Part shown: positions 1 to 6,836 of the stretch, piece after piece
Numbering within the stretch: the first letter of the stretch is position 1
Layout of the letters: each line of letters opens with the position of its first letter
NCBI GenBank assembly: GCA_021203705.1
Contig: JAJQAR010000300.1
Location: 1 to 13,881, forward strand
Reading direction: 5' to 3'
Length of the DNA stretch: 13,881 nt
From: Prevotella sp.
Lineage (GTDB): Bacteria > Bacteroidota > Bacteroidia > Bacteroidales > Bacteroidaceae
Translations under genes and position numbers: made by a program
Notes under the pieces: model-generated
Database searches by the model: none
Told to the model about the DNA's origin: nothing
Seen by the model: the letters and a program-made list of their open reading frames with translations, nothing else

Positions 1-158
1 ATAACATACAGTTTGTTTGCTGTATCTTCATTCGTTATTGATTTTAATAGTATTGTCGACTCTGACATTACCTCATAACTGTATTTCTGCGCTTGAACCG
101 TAAGTCCCATTGTTATTGCCATAATCAGCAATATCGCCTTGTTAATAATATATCTCAT
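1..158 (-). CDS. Exported protein, N-terminal fragment (runs off the window)
   Basis: An open frame starts with ATG at 158 and stays open to the window edge, giving 52 codons. The first ~23 residues look like a Sec signal peptide: a short basic start (MRYIINK), a hydrophobic core (AILLIMAITMGL) and a likely cleavage site after TVQA. The mature part begins QKYSYEVMSES. The start lies 5 bp after the TAG stop of the 400-residue membrane protein upstream, so the two are almost certainly co-transcribed. It would be the third exported protein in a row after the E2-like gene. Too little is visible to assign a family. The signal peptide and tight spacing are what I see; export to the periplasm or outer membrane is inferred. 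Confidence 0.65.
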   Translation of the reverse strand, partial: MRYIINKAILLIMAITMGLTVQAQKYSYEVMSESTILLKSITNEDTANKLYV

Positions 159-163
159 TTCGT

Positions 164-1366
164 CTATATTGAAGGATTTTTTGTTTTACCATTTACTTTT
201 ATCGTTGGACTATTCTTCTTAGCCTTCGACACTTTCTTCCTCGCACTGACCTCTATGCGATGTTGCTGTTGTCTCATCGCATTATTTGCACGACGCTTTG
301 CCTCTGCCTCTGCCCTGTTTGCAATGCTTTGCTGCATGTTCATCATGTTTCTCTGATTTCTGCGGTTCCTAAAACCTTGAAACAACTGATTGCCGATAAA
401 TACTAATATCGCCAGTATGACACCGATGATAATCAACCATATATTACGTTTCTTATCTTTCTCTTTTGCCTCCTGTTGCGCCGCCTCAATGGAATCGTTC
501 TCTGCCTTTAATGCTGCTGCCTCTTTCTCGGCTCGCAACTCCTCGGCTCGCTGCAACTCTTCCTGTGCCGCATCTTCTTTTTCTTCCAATATCCGCTTCT
601 TCTCCTCATAACTGTTCAACACCTCGGATATCTCATCCACAACAGCTTCATCGGTTATCTCACGACGCTTCTGTCTTAGATAACCCACCTCATCCAATAA
701 ATTGTCTGAAAACGGCAACCTGTCTGCCTCCACGATCATCGCTTTCGCTGCTTTGATGCTTTCCAGTACTTTTATTATCACTGTGTTGTCACTCTCTATC
801 TCACTCTGCGATGTGATTGTCTCTTGTATTGTCTTACTTCTTGACTGCCCGCTACCTCCAACCTTTTTGGATGAGAGGGGTATCTTCAATTCACTACTCT
901 TGGCAAACAATACATATTTCCCCTTCTTCGGCTTCTGTGCCAAATATACAGGAATCCGCATGATCGCCTCTTTGTTGTTCACTGTGAAATACAACACGGG
1001 GCTGGACTGCACAAGAAAGTATCCTTCCCTTGATCCTTTATATTCCACACCGCTCGGCACCATAAACGCCTCCGGCTCCATGTTCTGTATATCGACATCA
1101 TCACTGTAATTGCCTGTCCTGTCAAAGAACATCACTGCCACTTTACTCAAATCTTTGTATTTACCGGCATTTGTCTTGCCAAGTTTCTTTTGCTGTCCGG
1201 TAAACCTTAATATCGTCTGGGTACCAGAATAACTTATGTCATACGTCAGTATAATTCTGTCTCCGCTTGTGGTGTAGATGGTATCTCTCACCTCCCGCGC
1301 CGACATCTCCATCGCATTCATTGCAACGATAAGTATGCTTATTATCACGAAACGGTGGAATCGCAT
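164..1366 (-). CDS. Exported, membrane-anchored protein with coiled coil and basic tail
   Basis: A 400-residue protein that I do not recognise as a named family. In order it has a signal peptide (residues 1-23, probable cleavage after EMSA), a beta-rich domain (~28-165), a charged helical and coiled-coil region rich in Glu, Ala and Lys (~195-308), one transmembrane helix (~309-328, core IWLIIIGVILAILVFIG), and a ~70-residue tail rich in Arg, Lys, Asn and Gln. If the signal peptide is cleaved, the beta domain and coiled coil are periplasmic and the basic tail cytoplasmic. The N-terminal domain resembles that of the preceding 343-residue protein: FDR at 81-83 matches FDR at 76-78, and IPVYLA at 138-143 matches LPIYIA at 140-145. 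It starts 2 bp after that gene's stop. A transenvelope scaffold or sensor role is only a guess. Confidence 0.7.
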   Translation of the reverse strand: MRFHRFVIISILIVAMNAMEMSAREVRDTIYTTSGDRIILTYDISYSGTQTILRFTGQQKKLGKTNAGKYKDLSKVAVMFFDRTGNYSDDVDIQNMEPEAFMVPSGVEYKGSREGYFLVQSSPVLYFTVNNKEAIMRIPVYLAQKPKKGKYVLFAKSSELKIPLSSKKVGGSGQSRSKTIQETITSQSEIESDNTVIIKVLESIKAAKAMIVEADRLPFSDNLLDEVGYLRQKRREITDEAVVDEISEVLNSYEEKKRILEEKEDAAQEELQRAEELRAEKEAAALKAENDSIEAAQQEAKEKDKKRNIWLIIIGVILAILVFIGNQLFQGFRNRRNQRNMMNMQQSIANRAEAEAKRRANNAMRQQQHRIEVSARKKVSKAKKNSPTIKVNGKTKNPSI

Positions 1367-1368
1367 TA

Positions 1369-2400
1369 TTACATGTCCTTTATCTTATTGTAATATGTTG
1401 ATATCCTCGACAAGTAACTCCCAGCATCTGTTCGACGCTTGTTCTTTGTTGCACAACTGTATAACGCTTCCACGTCACCCATGATCTGATCCTTCGTCTT
1501 TTTTCCATTATGGATATCTATATAATAATTCTCCAGTTTCTTATATATGTCCTCGTATGTCAATGAACAATATCTACAACTGTGGGATGCCGCCGATACC
1601 TTCTTGTCATTCTTGCAGCTTGTCACCACACGACCGTTGAGGTTAATCGTATCTAATCTCTCTTCTATCGTATAATACTGCTTGTAGCCTTTATCCTCCG
1701 GCTTGTAGCCTCGCTCACTATATATGCCATGTACCTCGCTCCTGATCCCGCTTATCCTATCTTCATATTGCTTTATCAGGTCTTGCGACTTAATGCCTCT
1801 ATGGTTCTTGTTCGTACAGAATGTCTGGTGATTGATTTCGTTTGTTAATTGGTCCACCTTGTTCGATATCTCATAGTATTTCGAATCGGGAGAGACATTC
1901 ACATCTATGTCCAACTCTATCACTTCCTTCTGTGCCAATGATACCTTACTTTTACCCGATTTCAGGGCTATGTAGATAGGCAGCCTGCATTTCATCGTCT
2001 CACTTTCACCACTATAGGTTTTTATCAGTATCTTCTCTGACGACGGTGAAAGCTTCAACGATTCTCCTATTCCCTCACATTCATCTGTAATCCTCTTGCC
2101 TTTCGTTCCGTGGAATACCTTGTCATACACTATCGACATCTTTTTTAACGTCTTTTCGTCATACGACCTGTCAAACAGATACAGGATATTGCCTTCTGTT
2201 ATGTTCTCCATCTTTACCGTGACGCTGACATCATCATAACTGTCTTCCATATTTAACTCCACAAATATATTGCAGTACGGCAACGACACCATCTCTCCCT
2301 TACGGTAATTATTGTCTAATTTTATTGACCTTATCTCATCTGCCTGAACTAAAACGGATGATGACAATGTAATTATTAATAATAATATCGCCCTTCTCAT
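1369..2400 (-). CDS. Exported cysteine-containing protein, paralogue of the next gene
   Basis: A 343-residue protein of unknown function. It has a clear signal peptide (MRRAILLLIITLSSSVLVQA, probable cleavage before DEIRS), a beta-rich domain (~25-170) related to that of the downstream 400-residue protein, and a mostly helical C-terminal half. The C-terminal half holds scattered cysteines at 195, 262, 275, 278 and 316, with H200 and H273 close by. The HSCRYC stretch at 273-278 could bind metal or form disulfides after export. No second membrane helix is seen. Its ATG overlaps the TGA stop of the E2-like gene (ATGA, 2397-2400), so the two are translationally coupled, tying an exported protein to a putative conjugating enzyme. 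The paralogy is my by-eye reading of aligned motifs and would need a profile comparison. Confidence 0.7.
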   Translation of the reverse strand: MRRAILLLIITLSSSVLVQADEIRSIKLDNNYRKGEMVSLPYCNIFVELNMEDSYDDVSVTVKMENITEGNILYLFDRSYDEKTLKKMSIVYDKVFHGTKGKRITDECEGIGESLKLSPSSEKILIKTYSGESETMKCRLPIYIALKSGKSKVSLAQKEVIELDIDVNVSPDSKYYEISNKVDQLTNEINHQTFCTNKNHRGIKSQDLIKQYEDRISGIRSEVHGIYSERGYKPEDKGYKQYYTIEERLDTINLNGRVVTSCKNDKKVSAASHSCRYCSLTYEDIYKKLENYYIDIHNGKKTKDQIMGDVEALYSCATKNKRRTDAGSYLSRISTYYNKIKDM

Positions 2401-3059
2401 ATTGTTCTTGACTTGATAACTGGTTTTGGCTTTTCTTGTAATTGCTCTGCTGCTGACTTCCCAGCCTGTGCCGGTGACTCAGGCATGTCCTGACCGAAAT
2501 TCACCCACCCATTGGGCTCTCCTTCTTCACGCACCCATTCTGCAACATTCTGATCCTCTGGATAGGGATATATGTTCTGGGCATGATACATCTGGTATTT
2601 CAAATATCTCTCCACCCTTAACACTAAGTCCTTTAACGCTGCCAACACGCCCATCTCCTTAATCGTAAGGCACACATGACCCTTGAAACTTCCTGAATAG
2701 CGGATGTTGGGATGCCATACATCTGTCCTGAACGTAAATATCGGATTGCCGTCCGCCGATGGATAGTTGTTCGGCAACACTATGCTCATCTTGTGCAGAT
2801 AACCGAATATCGGTTCACGAGGCACCGTATCTCCCTTCACACCTATAATCGACTTGCAACGATACCACACCTCATATTCCGTGGGTAAACCCATCGCGTT
2901 TTTCCTCCGTACTATGTATGATAGTGACGGCTGACGGGGATTAGCACTCGCCGCTTTTCGCTTGCTGCATAGGGTATCAAGCTCTTTCCACTCTTTCCAC
3001 AGACGGGCATCTCTTCCTGACAGCTCCTTCTGGTTATAATTGTTTATCGTATTGTTCAT
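2397..3059 (-). CDS. E2-like (UBC-fold) ubiquitin-conjugating enzyme homologue
   Basis: A 220-residue protein with the core pattern of an E2 conjugating enzyme. A helical N-terminus (~14-33) is followed by the beta sheet and the motif MSIVLPNNYPSADGNPIF (91-108), matching the E2 consensus of a beta strand, then [FL]P-x-x-YP and a proline-bearing strand. TFRTDVWHPNIR (109-120) carries the HPN triad at 116-118. GHVCL follows, with Cys130 in the catalytic position, 12 residues after the HPN Asn compared with 8 in typical eukaryotic E2s, so there is a small insertion. Helices at ~140-178, including a DQNVAEW segment, match the E2 C-terminal helices. The last ~35 residues form a Pro/Gln/Lys-rich tail. 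It would accept a ubiquitin-like protein as a thioester on Cys130, presumably the product of the gene 12 bp upstream. The fold call rests on motifs; activity is inferred. Confidence 0.85.
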   Translation of the reverse strand: MNNTINNYNQKELSGRDARLWKEWKELDTLCSKRKAASANPRQPSLSYIVRRKNAMGLPTEYEVWYRCKSIIGVKGDTVPREPIFGYLHKMSIVLPNNYPSADGNPIFTFRTDVWHPNIRYSGSFKGHVCLTIKEMGVLAALKDLVLRVERYLKYQMYHAQNIYPYPEDQNVAEWVREEGEPNGWVNFGQDMPESPAQAGKSAAEQLQEKPKPVIKSRTI

Positions 3060-3071
3060 GACACTCTTTTT

Positions 3072-3407
3072 TTAACCTGCTATGGGAACGGCTATCAAAT
3101 GCAAATGATCGCCAGGCTGTATATTGTAATCTATAAGAGCTTGCTCCCTGCCGTCCTCATCCTCAAATTCAAGAATTTCAGGTTCTTCACCATCATCCAG
3201 CATCTGACCAAGCAGATATTGTATCGGATTACCGCCATTGTCTATCTTTGGTAACTCGAATACGGCAACTATACTTGCTATCTGGTCTCGAATAGTCTTG
3301 TTCGGGTCTGATACCTTTACTTCTACTTCCTCAAACTCCGTACCGTCTATCGTGAGATTGATAACGAACTCTTCTTCTTCCTCGTAGTATTTTTCCTCTG
3401 TTTCCAT
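3072..3407 (-). CDS. Ubiquitin-like (beta-grasp) small protein ending in Ala-Gly
   Basis: A 111-residue acidic protein. After a Glu-rich start (EEKYYEEEEEF) it shows an alternation expected of a ubiquitin-like beta-grasp: strand FVINLTIDG (14-22), strand EEVEVKVSD (26-34), helix TIRDQIASIVAVFEL (38-52), strands near 62-67 and 77-81, and a last strand DHLHLIAVPIAG (100-111). The phrase NIQPGDHLHLI resembles the turn before the last strand in Ub and YukD-type folds. The protein ends exactly at Gly111, as a mature conjugatable Ubl would, although the penultimate residue is Ala rather than Gly. I chose ATG 3407 over ATG 3476: the extra 23 codons are Asn/Lys-rich A-rich leader, and the longer form would overlap the preceding gene. 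An E2-like gene follows after 12 bp, which is the strongest support for the call. Confidence 0.7.
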   Translation of the reverse strand: METEEKYYEEEEEFVINLTIDGTEFEEVEVKVSDPNKTIRDQIASIVAVFELPKIDNGGNPIQYLLGQMLDDGEEPEILEFEDEDGREQALIDYNIQPGDHLHLIAVPIAG

Positions 3408-3444
3408 AATTAATATGTTTATATTTTTATTGTTTCTGTTATTA

Positions 3445-4494
3445 TTACCAAATCCAAGCTCCTTGCTCTTGCTCATAGTTGTCTGAACGGTAGTCCTCGA
3501 ATTTGTTCTTGAATACTATCATTTGATATGCACTCTGCGGAATTATGTGGGGCTCCTTTATGCCATAACGGTTCAACAACAACTCATATCTGTGCTTTTC
3601 CGCATCAATACGGATTACGAAATCGCTCATAGTGTCTGTATCGGCTCCATAGAACTTTTCGTATATGTTCCTTGTCTTTTCTTCCTCAAACCAGATATAT
3701 GCCGTGTATTCCTTTCTCCCTATATGCCATCTCATCGATATCTTCTTCGGCTTACCCGCCTCATGATACTTCAACAATCCGCTATCATGACGCTTGTCGT
3801 ATGAACCATCATACAATACTTCTTCCATATAGTCGAATTGTGGCTCTGCCTCATCTTCGTATCTTGTCCACTTCTCTTTTTTCTCATCCCACTTCTCCAA
3901 CAGAATTACATATTTGTATATATACTGCTGCATATATTTGTCGAAGATATTCCTCGAAGGCAATCCTCTTGTCTCCATATTCTTCTTTGCCTGCGTGTTG
4001 TTGCTTATATAATAGTCACAAAGCTTTTCTAAGGTTAGAGTTGTATCTTCCTGCAAAAAGTCTTCCAATGTTATATATGTCTCCTGCCCGTGAAACCATC
4101 CGATAAGGTAACTCTTGCTCTCACTCATCGCCCATAATGCCACGCCCCCGTAAGGTGCCATACCTACCACTATCATGCTTATGGGTTGTTCCGTATTTCT
4201 GAATATACTATTCAACTTCTCTGACGGAATTTCCGCCTCTATCGTATAGTATTTCCTCTCTACTACCGAAAGCCATATCATATCTATCTTTTCAGGCAAA
4301 CTCACATCATCCATGAGACTATGTGATATGCTTTTCGGAATACCCCACTCTCCGCTGAATGGACGCTCAGGCATCACACTTATCTGCTCATCACCATGAC
4401 ACCATAACACACAAAAACATATATCTGCAGGATATAACTCATGGGCTATCCCTGCTACCGTATAATTGTACTTATCATGAACTTCCTGTTCCAT
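3445..4494 (-). CDS. DUF2931-like protein, possible tandem; candidate lipase immunity or accessory protein
   Basis: A 349-residue protein with no signal peptide, lipobox or membrane helix. Residues ~45-135 carry DUF2931-like features: FSGEWGIPKS (46-55), LPEKIDMIWLSVVERKYYTI (66-85), a strand-helix SEKLNSIFRN (91-100) and a glycine-rich VVGMAPYGGVALWAM (109-123). A second, weaker copy seems to occur at ~248-295: KPKKISMRWHIGRKEYTAYI (248-267), then KTRNIYEKFYG (273-283). It lies 35 bp after the DUF2235 lipase gene, the usual place for an immunity gene; DUF2931 proteins are often found beside T6SS lipase genes. An immunity protein against a periplasm-acting lipase would normally be exported, so the missing signal is odd and a cytoplasmic chaperone or adaptor role is also possible. 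Family call moderate, role inferred. Confidence 0.7.
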   Translation of the reverse strand: MEQEVHDKYNYTVAGIAHELYPADICFCVLWCHGDEQISVMPERPFSGEWGIPKSISHSLMDDVSLPEKIDMIWLSVVERKYYTIEAEIPSEKLNSIFRNTEQPISMIVVGMAPYGGVALWAMSESKSYLIGWFHGQETYITLEDFLQEDTTLTLEKLCDYYISNNTQAKKNMETRGLPSRNIFDKYMQQYIYKYVILLEKWDEKKEKWTRYEDEAEPQFDYMEEVLYDGSYDKRHDSGLLKYHEAGKPKKISMRWHIGRKEYTAYIWFEEEKTRNIYEKFYGADTDTMSDFVIRIDAEKHRYELLLNRYGIKEPHIIPQSAYQMIVFKNKFEDYRSDNYEQEQGAWIW

Positions 4495-4529
4495 CGTCAG
4501 GTTAATCCTATTGAGGATTTTTATCCGTA

Positions 4530-6290
4530 TTAGTCTGTTTCTTTTCCAATGAGTACTATTAAAGGCGATTCACTCTCTTGGGAATCAAGACCATAGTCTG
4601 ACATGTAATGCATCTCGCCATCATCCTTATCGCCATGATACACAATCCTGCATAACACATTCATGTTGTTGTCTGCTTTGTTCGCTGCATTCGCCAATGA
4701 CCAACCTAATGTATCATTCGATGTGAAATGAAGATACTCTCTGCGCAACTCTTTATAACTGGCACTGATATTGACAAGATTATTTTCTCCAGCACTATTC
4801 GGTAATACGCATAACCTCTTTCCTTCATAACTCGGAATAATGCTTTTTAACCCCTGATAAAATTCCTCTATATTGAACTTATTCGATTCGCTTCCTACTG
4901 CATATACTCCATCCGGTAGCTCAAATACTTTTCCACGCTGGTCCTCCAGCTTTTCCTCCACTCGGTCTATCATCAACCGCAATGGGATGTTGCTGAATAT
5001 GTATGGCACTTCACGCTTTATTATTAACGTGTCTCCCTCTTGGACCACGGCTGTGTCCTCCATCATCCACCCTAAGTTCTTCAGCAACTGGCTCGTCAGT
5101 TTATCAGGATTTCCCTCCGCTGAATTACATGGGTTTCCCTTATAATACGAAAGGTTTCCAATGTCTTTTATCTTAAAAACGGATGTTTCTCCTTTTATGT
5201 ATCCACCTCCGATGTCTGAGTGACAGCCCGGCAACAACAATTCTATACCGTTCGACGGTATTTCTTTCCCTAAATCCGTCAGCGCGAAATTCTCCCTGAA
5301 CTCATCAAGGGCGCATATATGAAACGTGTTTTTTACCGTTGCCGTCAACTGGGGGGAATACAGCCCGTATTCCCTCACGTTCTGGTCGTGATAATTATCT
5401 TTGAATTCCTCGTTCTTCACAAAAACTTTGCTAAGTTTGTTTACTTTGTCTTTTGTTTCGCCATCATTGTCTGTCTCCTTTCTCCGCAGAAAACCAATCG
5501 AGGCCACAGTATCGTATATGCCTAAGAAATCAACGGTTATTTTCTTCCATTCCTTTCCTTTTTTGTCGGATTCCAAGAACTGTAGCTTCTCTTCTTTTTT
5601 ATCGTAGTATTGCTTGGCATAATAACTCCCGAATTCCGCCTCTCTGTTGTTCGGCAAACGCTCATCGTATGAATTAGTAACCTCTTCCCCTGTCTCACGT
5701 GCCACCAAATACGAAAACAACCTGCTACATGTCGCTCCACGGCTGAATCCGAATACATCAAAGTGAAGTGTTATGTTCCCCTTATCTTCGTCATTGTATG
5801 CACTTAATATCGTCCTAACTGTTTTTACTGCCTTCGATACTAAGGCTACAACTCCTGTTTTCCCCAATCCAAATCCCAATCCTACTCCTGGTATTCCTGT
5901 AAAAATGTCGCTTATGTCGTTTGCTCCCGCCCCTTCTACATATATCTTATAAACCAAACGCTTGCCGTCCTTTTTGTCATCATTATCCTTCTCCGTGAAT
6001 CCTTTGTAGTAGGAATGGAGGATTGCTACATTGGAATATTTGGTATTTTCCCTGTTTGCATTATTCTTTACCATTTCAGCCGCAGATGAACTCAAAACCT
6101 CGCTTTCGTATTGGTTCTTATCTGTCTTTGAGTATTTCCTACGTATATCACGCGCGGTATTAGCTGGTATCATGTTGTTGTTCGTTCCGTCAAAGAATAC
6201 ACCAAAATAGATATCCAACGGGATGTTGTCTGTCTCTGTTTTGTCCTCCTTTAATAGAGCTTTTGCATCAACCTCACACGTAATAGCCAT
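4530..6290 (-). CDS. DUF2235 T6SS lipase effector (Tle1-like alpha/beta hydrolase)
   Basis: A 586-residue DUF2235 protein, the family of the T6SS phospholipase effector Tle1. The N-terminal strand DIYFGVFFDGTNNNM (26-40) is the family's FFDGT signature. The nucleophile elbow is HFDVFGFSRGA (176-186), with Ser183 as the likely nucleophile in GFSRG. FLGIYDTVASIG (255-266) supplies an Asp at 260, and LLPGCHSDIGGGY (352-364) carries the conserved His357 and Asp359. A glycine-rich hydrophobic stretch at ~131-150 could contact membrane. There is no signal peptide, as expected for cargo loaded on the VgrG/PAAR spike. It follows the PAAR-like gene by 53 bp and precedes a DUF2931-like gene. Expected role: phospholipid or ester hydrolysis in the envelope of target cells. 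The family call is firm; the substrate and toxic role are inferred. Confidence 0.93.
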   Translation of the reverse strand: MAITCEVDAKALLKEDKTETDNIPLDIYFGVFFDGTNNNMIPANTARDIRRKYSKTDKNQYESEVLSSSAAEMVKNNANRENTKYSNVAILHSYYKGFTEKDNDDKKDGKRLVYKIYVEGAGANDISDIFTGIPGVGLGFGLGKTGVVALVSKAVKTVRTILSAYNDEDKGNITLHFDVFGFSRGATCSRLFSYLVARETGEEVTNSYDERLPNNREAEFGSYYAKQYYDKKEEKLQFLESDKKGKEWKKITVDFLGIYDTVASIGFLRRKETDNDGETKDKVNKLSKVFVKNEEFKDNYHDQNVREYGLYSPQLTATVKNTFHICALDEFRENFALTDLGKEIPSNGIELLLPGCHSDIGGGYIKGETSVFKIKDIGNLSYYKGNPCNSAEGNPDKLTSQLLKNLGWMMEDTAVVQEGDTLIIKREVPYIFSNIPLRLMIDRVEEKLEDQRGKVFELPDGVYAVGSESNKFNIEEFYQGLKSIIPSYEGKRLCVLPNSAGENNLVNISASYKELRREYLHFTSNDTLGWSLANAANKADNNMNVLCRIVYHGDKDDGEMHYMSDYGLDSQESESPLIVLIGKETD

Positions 6291-6303
6291 ATATAGTTTC
6301 TGT

Positions 6304-6318
6304 TTAGTATTATACTAA
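6304..6318. repeat. Perfect 7-bp palindrome upstream of the lipase gene
   Basis: In the 53-bp gap before the DUF2235 start, TTAGTAT and ATACTAA face each other across one base, ending 14 bp upstream of the ATG. The loop is too short for a stable RNA hairpin with this spacing, so if functional it would more likely be a DNA-binding site. AT-rich palindromes of this size also arise by chance, and no promoter consensus was seen next to it. Confidence 0.3.
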
Positions 6319-6343
6319 TATTGCCATAACTACTGAATGAGAC

Positions 6344-6826
6344 TTACTTTCTATTAAGTTCGTATCCCGTCTTATCCTCGTTTGTTTGGGCCGTCGTCCA
6401 CTCTGCTTCCGTCTCAACTCTTTCCTTGCTCAAGTCTGCCCTACCAGTATCTGTCTGACCATCATCGGTGATCGTTATCACTCCTCCCCATTTACAACGG
6501 CAATAGGATGACTTAAGCAGGGCACACTTCCCTTTGATGATATAGTCACCCTTGCCGTTTATCCATTCTGTATCTGTCCCCGGCACGCATGCCATGGGGG
6601 TTAGATGTCCATGATTTGCAGATGTCGCCGACCCTGTCGGAGGATATGTTATCGTATGGCATTTTCCAAATGGGGATATGTTGTACATTGACACATGGTC
6701 TGATACATTTGCCATCGGCTTATCCGTCAGCATCACTGTCCGATCGGGATACACGGTCAGCTTCGCACTCTTGTCCCCAAATGTGCATTTCAGTGTCGCC
6801 GTCGATGTTACGTAGGAGTCTGACAT
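6344..6826 (-). CDS. PAAR-like spike tip protein (DUF4280)
   Basis: A 160-residue protein of the DUF4280 PAAR-like type that caps VgrG spikes in place of classical PAAR proteins. Family features in order: a start of the form YVTSTATLKCTFGD (5-18), KPMANVSDHVSMYNISPFGKC (36-56), a central loop with NHGHLTPMACVPGT (71-84), DYIIKGKCALLKSSYCRCKWGG (94-115) and an ending ITITDDGQ (117-124). Six cysteines (14, 56, 80, 101, 109, 111) and histidines at 44, 57, 72 and 74 could bind metal. About 35 polar residues follow the core, too few for a toxin domain, so it looks like a bare tip or adaptor. Its start is 10 bp after the VgrG stop and a lipase gene follows, consistent with the lipase riding on this tip. 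Confidence 0.87.
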   Translation of the reverse strand: MSDSYVTSTATLKCTFGDKSAKLTVYPDRTVMLTDKPMANVSDHVSMYNISPFGKCHTITYPPTGSATSANHGHLTPMACVPGTDTEWINGKGDYIIKGKCALLKSSYCRCKWGGVITITDDGQTDTGRADLSKERVETEAEWTTAQTNEDKTGYELNRK

Positions 6827-6836
6827 GTCGCTGCTT

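Noticed and set aside
702..1109. Plus-strand open frame of 135 codons
   Set aside because: Lies antisense within the exported 400-residue protein gene; no recognisable domain, and the minus-strand frame has a signal peptide, membrane helix and tight operon spacing.
3408..3476. Upstream ATG at 3476 for the Ubl gene
   Set aside because: It would overlap the end of the DUF2931-like gene and add an Asn/Lys-rich stretch typical of A-rich untranslated leader; ATG 3407 leaves a normal 37-bp gap.
4504..4519. Small 6-bp stem (AATCCT/AGGATT) with a T-run on the plus strand, between the lipase and DUF2931-like genes
   Set aside because: The stem is short and the T-run is on the wrong strand for the operon; it would not be expected to terminate minus-strand transcription.
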